Shown here in pieces: positions 18,480 through 20,435 of a stretch of 20,435 bases of DNA. Every line of letters starts with the position of its first letter. The first letter of the stretch is position 1. The notes beneath the pieces were generated by a model. It was not told where the DNA came from and made no database searches. It saw only the letters and a list, made by a program, of their open reading frames with translations. The translations under genes and the position numbers were made by a program. The stretch lies in the NCBI GenBank assembly GCA_018398765.1, contig JAHBMJ010002258.1, forward strand, positions 1 to 20,435, in the 5' to 3' direction. Origin of the DNA: Chromera velia (lineage: Eukaryota > Sar > Chromeraceae).

Positions 18480-19591
18480 TATATTTTAATTAATTCATTG
18501 GCCGCGGAGAAGTCTGAGAAGATTTGACAAGAGTAATGTAACGTACGTGTAAGATAAAAGAAAAAAACGTGTAAGATATGGGGAGGCGGCATGCATATCA
18601 AACCTAGTATCTAACCTTTCATGATAATTTTAAAAAAATTGAAACGTGCGTAGGAACCTGGTCCTGTTTCCTGGATAGGTTAGGAATAGTTGAGAATTAT
18701 GAATTCAAACGGACGGGGTAACATCGTCTTTGAACTTAACTTAGAAAAATTATATATCTAACACTAATACAATGGTATTCCTTACTAGCTATATTTTTTT
18801 ATGTCAGGTTACGTCAAGTTAAAAAACTGATATTTCAAATTGAGTTGAACATAGCTAGTTCAACAATGGCTATGGCATGAACATACTTTGACTAGCGACA
18901 CTATGATTATATTAAAATACAGTCCGACTGAGTCCATTCTTTTTCATTGTTTTACTCTATTCTTTGTACAAACGAGTTTGGGCTGCGTTACTTTCTATTT
19001 TGCACTAATTAGCGCCAATTTCCATCCTGATACTAGTCAACACTTAAAACAATACTCTTGCAATCGATCATTCTCCTAGAGACAGCTACCAATTGCATAC
19101 AATTTTTTAAGTTATATACCACAGATCGATATTAATAGGCATACAACTGGACTACAGTTTTTTTCGATATTTGCTAGCTCTTTACCAGCCTGCACATATC
19201 TCCACATGTCATACACTGTCTAAGTCAATCATACACACACGGTAATACGCCTACATCAGGTCTTGAAGCGTAGCGGGGCATGAAAAAAAAGGTCTGATAA
19301 TGGCTAGGATAATGGCCTGGTTGTCGTTTTGCCAAAGCGACTTGGAGTCTCGCCAAGAATGATACCCTTAGTCCCACTCCATGCAGTCTGCACCCAAACA
19401 CCCCTGGCGATTCTGCCCTCCCCCCCTTGCCCCCCCCGCCCCCGTTGAAGGGCCCGTTCTTCTTTCATCCGTAGAGCGCCAGCAAATCCCAAGATGGAAT
19501 CCGTGCCTTCTGAGTATTGACGAATTCTTGGAGGCAAAACGACCCATGCAGCTTTCTATTTAACCAAGCATTGTCTCTCTCTCTCTCTGTC
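18480..19591. other. intergenic AT-rich spacer
   Basis: AT-rich, with no convincing coding frame, RNA gene or repeat to about 19250. The rest, up to the kinase stop codon, is mixed sequence with a C-rich run (19418-19444) and probably contains the 3' UTR of the minus-strand kinase gene. Confidence 0.5.
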
Positions 19592-19805
19592 TCACTTCTC
19601 TGCTTCGAGCATGTCGAGCACCTTCTTCCAGATGGTGATCAAATTCTCCAACCCCTCCATGTACTCAATGTCCCCCTTGGCCTTCTGCTGAGGCTTCATC
19701 TCCATCACGTGGGCGAAGTCAATCATGCGCATCTTCGCAGAGGCAGCGCGGTCGGGGGCAGAGGTGTCGTGCACGTAGAACAGAGAGTTGCCTCTGAACA
19801 CGTAC
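19592..19805 (-). CDS. inositol polyphosphate kinase family protein, last exon (partial)
   Basis: The 3'-terminal exon codes 70 residues and TGA, with acceptor GTGCGTGCAG|G (incoming phase 2). The peptide has the C-terminal hallmarks of the IPK family (IP3 3-kinase, IP multikinase, IP6 kinase): FRGNSLFYVHD in the position of the family SSLL strand, RMIDFAHV matching the DFAH metal-binding motif, and YMEGLENLI matching the closing GxxxGLxxLI element. These enzymes phosphorylate inositol phosphates with ATP in cytosol or nucleus. The N-terminal ~200 or more residues, including the PxxxDxKxG substrate motif, are not in the window, so the subfamily cannot be named. Confidence 0.8.
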
Positions 19806-19854
19806 CTGCACGCACAAAGCAAAGACACAGACAGGGGGCAGACAGACGAATTGT

Positions 19855-19867
19855 TCTCTTTCTCTCT

Positions 19868-19898
<31 letters not shown>

Positions 19899-19954
19899 CT
19901 CGCCCGAAGATATGCAAATATCCACACACACACACACACACACACAGAGAGAGA
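19855..19954. repeat. (CT)n(GT)n ... (CA)n(GA)n inverted microsatellite pair
   Basis: (TC)n then (TG)n at 19855-19898, a spacer of about 24 bases, then (CA)n and (GA)n at 19923-19954. The halves are complementary and could form a stem of more than 30 bp in the kinase intron. Confidence 0.85.
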
Positions 19955-20164
19955 CCCATCCATCCCTTCATCCAAAGCATGAAATTATGGAAGGATATCT
20001 GCTGACAGAAGCGCCCGGAAACAGAGACAGAGAGATCCTGTCTTCTTTGGCCTTCGTCAAGGACACTGTCTGTGTTTCTCCATTCCTTCAGCGGTCCCGT
20101 AGTTCCTTCCTTCATTCCTTGCTTCTTTGTTTGCTTGCTTCCTCTTTTCCTTCATTCCTTTCAT

Positions 20165-20201
20165 CATTCATTCATTCATTCATTCATTCATTCATTCATT
20201 C
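20165..20201. repeat. (ATTC)n microsatellite
   Basis: About nine tandem ATTC units, within a broader pyrimidine-rich low-complexity tract. Confidence 0.9.
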
Positions 20202-20435
20202 CTCCCCTCCCCTCCCTACCCACGTACCTACCTACCTATTTCCCTCCTTGTTTTATTCTTTCTTCCTTTGCTCCCGTCGTTTCTTTTTTTACTTCCTTCC
20301 TTCCTTCGATCTTTCCTCACTTCTCGGTTTCTTTCTGTCCTTCTTTCTTTCATTCCTTTCTTCATTGCTTCCTTTTTTACTCCCTCCCCTCTCCTCACCA
20401 TCGCTCCCTTCTTTGCTGTATTCCGATCTCTCCCC

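Larger units (their letters stand above)
19806..20435 (-). other. intron(s) and low-complexity DNA upstream of the kinase exon
   Basis: No further kinase exon could be identified up to the window edge. From about 20090 the plus strand is dominated by CTTC/TTCC-type low complexity, including a run of about nine ATTC units. Confidence 0.5.

Noticed and set aside
1-20435. tRNA, rRNA or spliceosomal RNA genes
   Set aside because: No cloverleaf with A/B box consensus, rRNA core or Sm-site hairpin was seen by eye; a covariance-model scan was not possible.

Overview
The window looks like nuclear DNA of an intron-rich protist, most likely a chromerid alga such as Chromera velia or a close alveolate relative. 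The reasons are a secreted cysteine-rich protein of the apicomplexan oocyst-wall type, many GT-AG introns of about 190-530 bp, and abundant (CA)n/(GA)n microsatellites. The genus is an inference from protein style, not from a search.

Layout. (1) 521-3107, plus strand: a two-exon gene for an 825-residue secreted protein with 13 CPxG...C repeats and very strong codon bias. (2) 3108-4384: 3' flank and an AT-rich spacer. (3) 17292 down to 5075, minus strand, perhaps continuing to about 4385: at least 19 exons that join in one open frame of 1,910 codons. The product starts with a Cid1/Trf4-type nucleotidyltransferase (terminal uridylyltransferase or non-canonical poly(A) polymerase), followed by a module I do not recognise, a linker, a ribonuclease-inhibitor-type leucine-rich repeat (LRR) region, and two more copies of the module. 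Each module copy is spread over the same exon series (A-B-X-C-D-E) with identical intron phases. (4) 17293-19591: intergenic DNA with a GC-rich palindromic cluster, a TA microsatellite and a 214-bp inverted repeat with a 38-nt loop. (5) 19592-19805, minus strand: the last exon of an inositol polyphosphate kinase family gene. Its upstream part holds a CT/GT-CA/GA hairpin and low-complexity DNA and runs off the window.

The main candidate for an undescribed system is the minus-strand gene: an RNA-tailing type nucleotidyltransferase joined to an LRR surface by a three-fold repeated module. Its exon copies have a mosaic relationship (different exons pair off differently), and 17 of its 19 predicted 5' splice sites carry a pyrimidine at intron position +3. 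All exon joins were worked out by hand from reading frame, splice consensus and comparison of the three copies; no transcript evidence was available.
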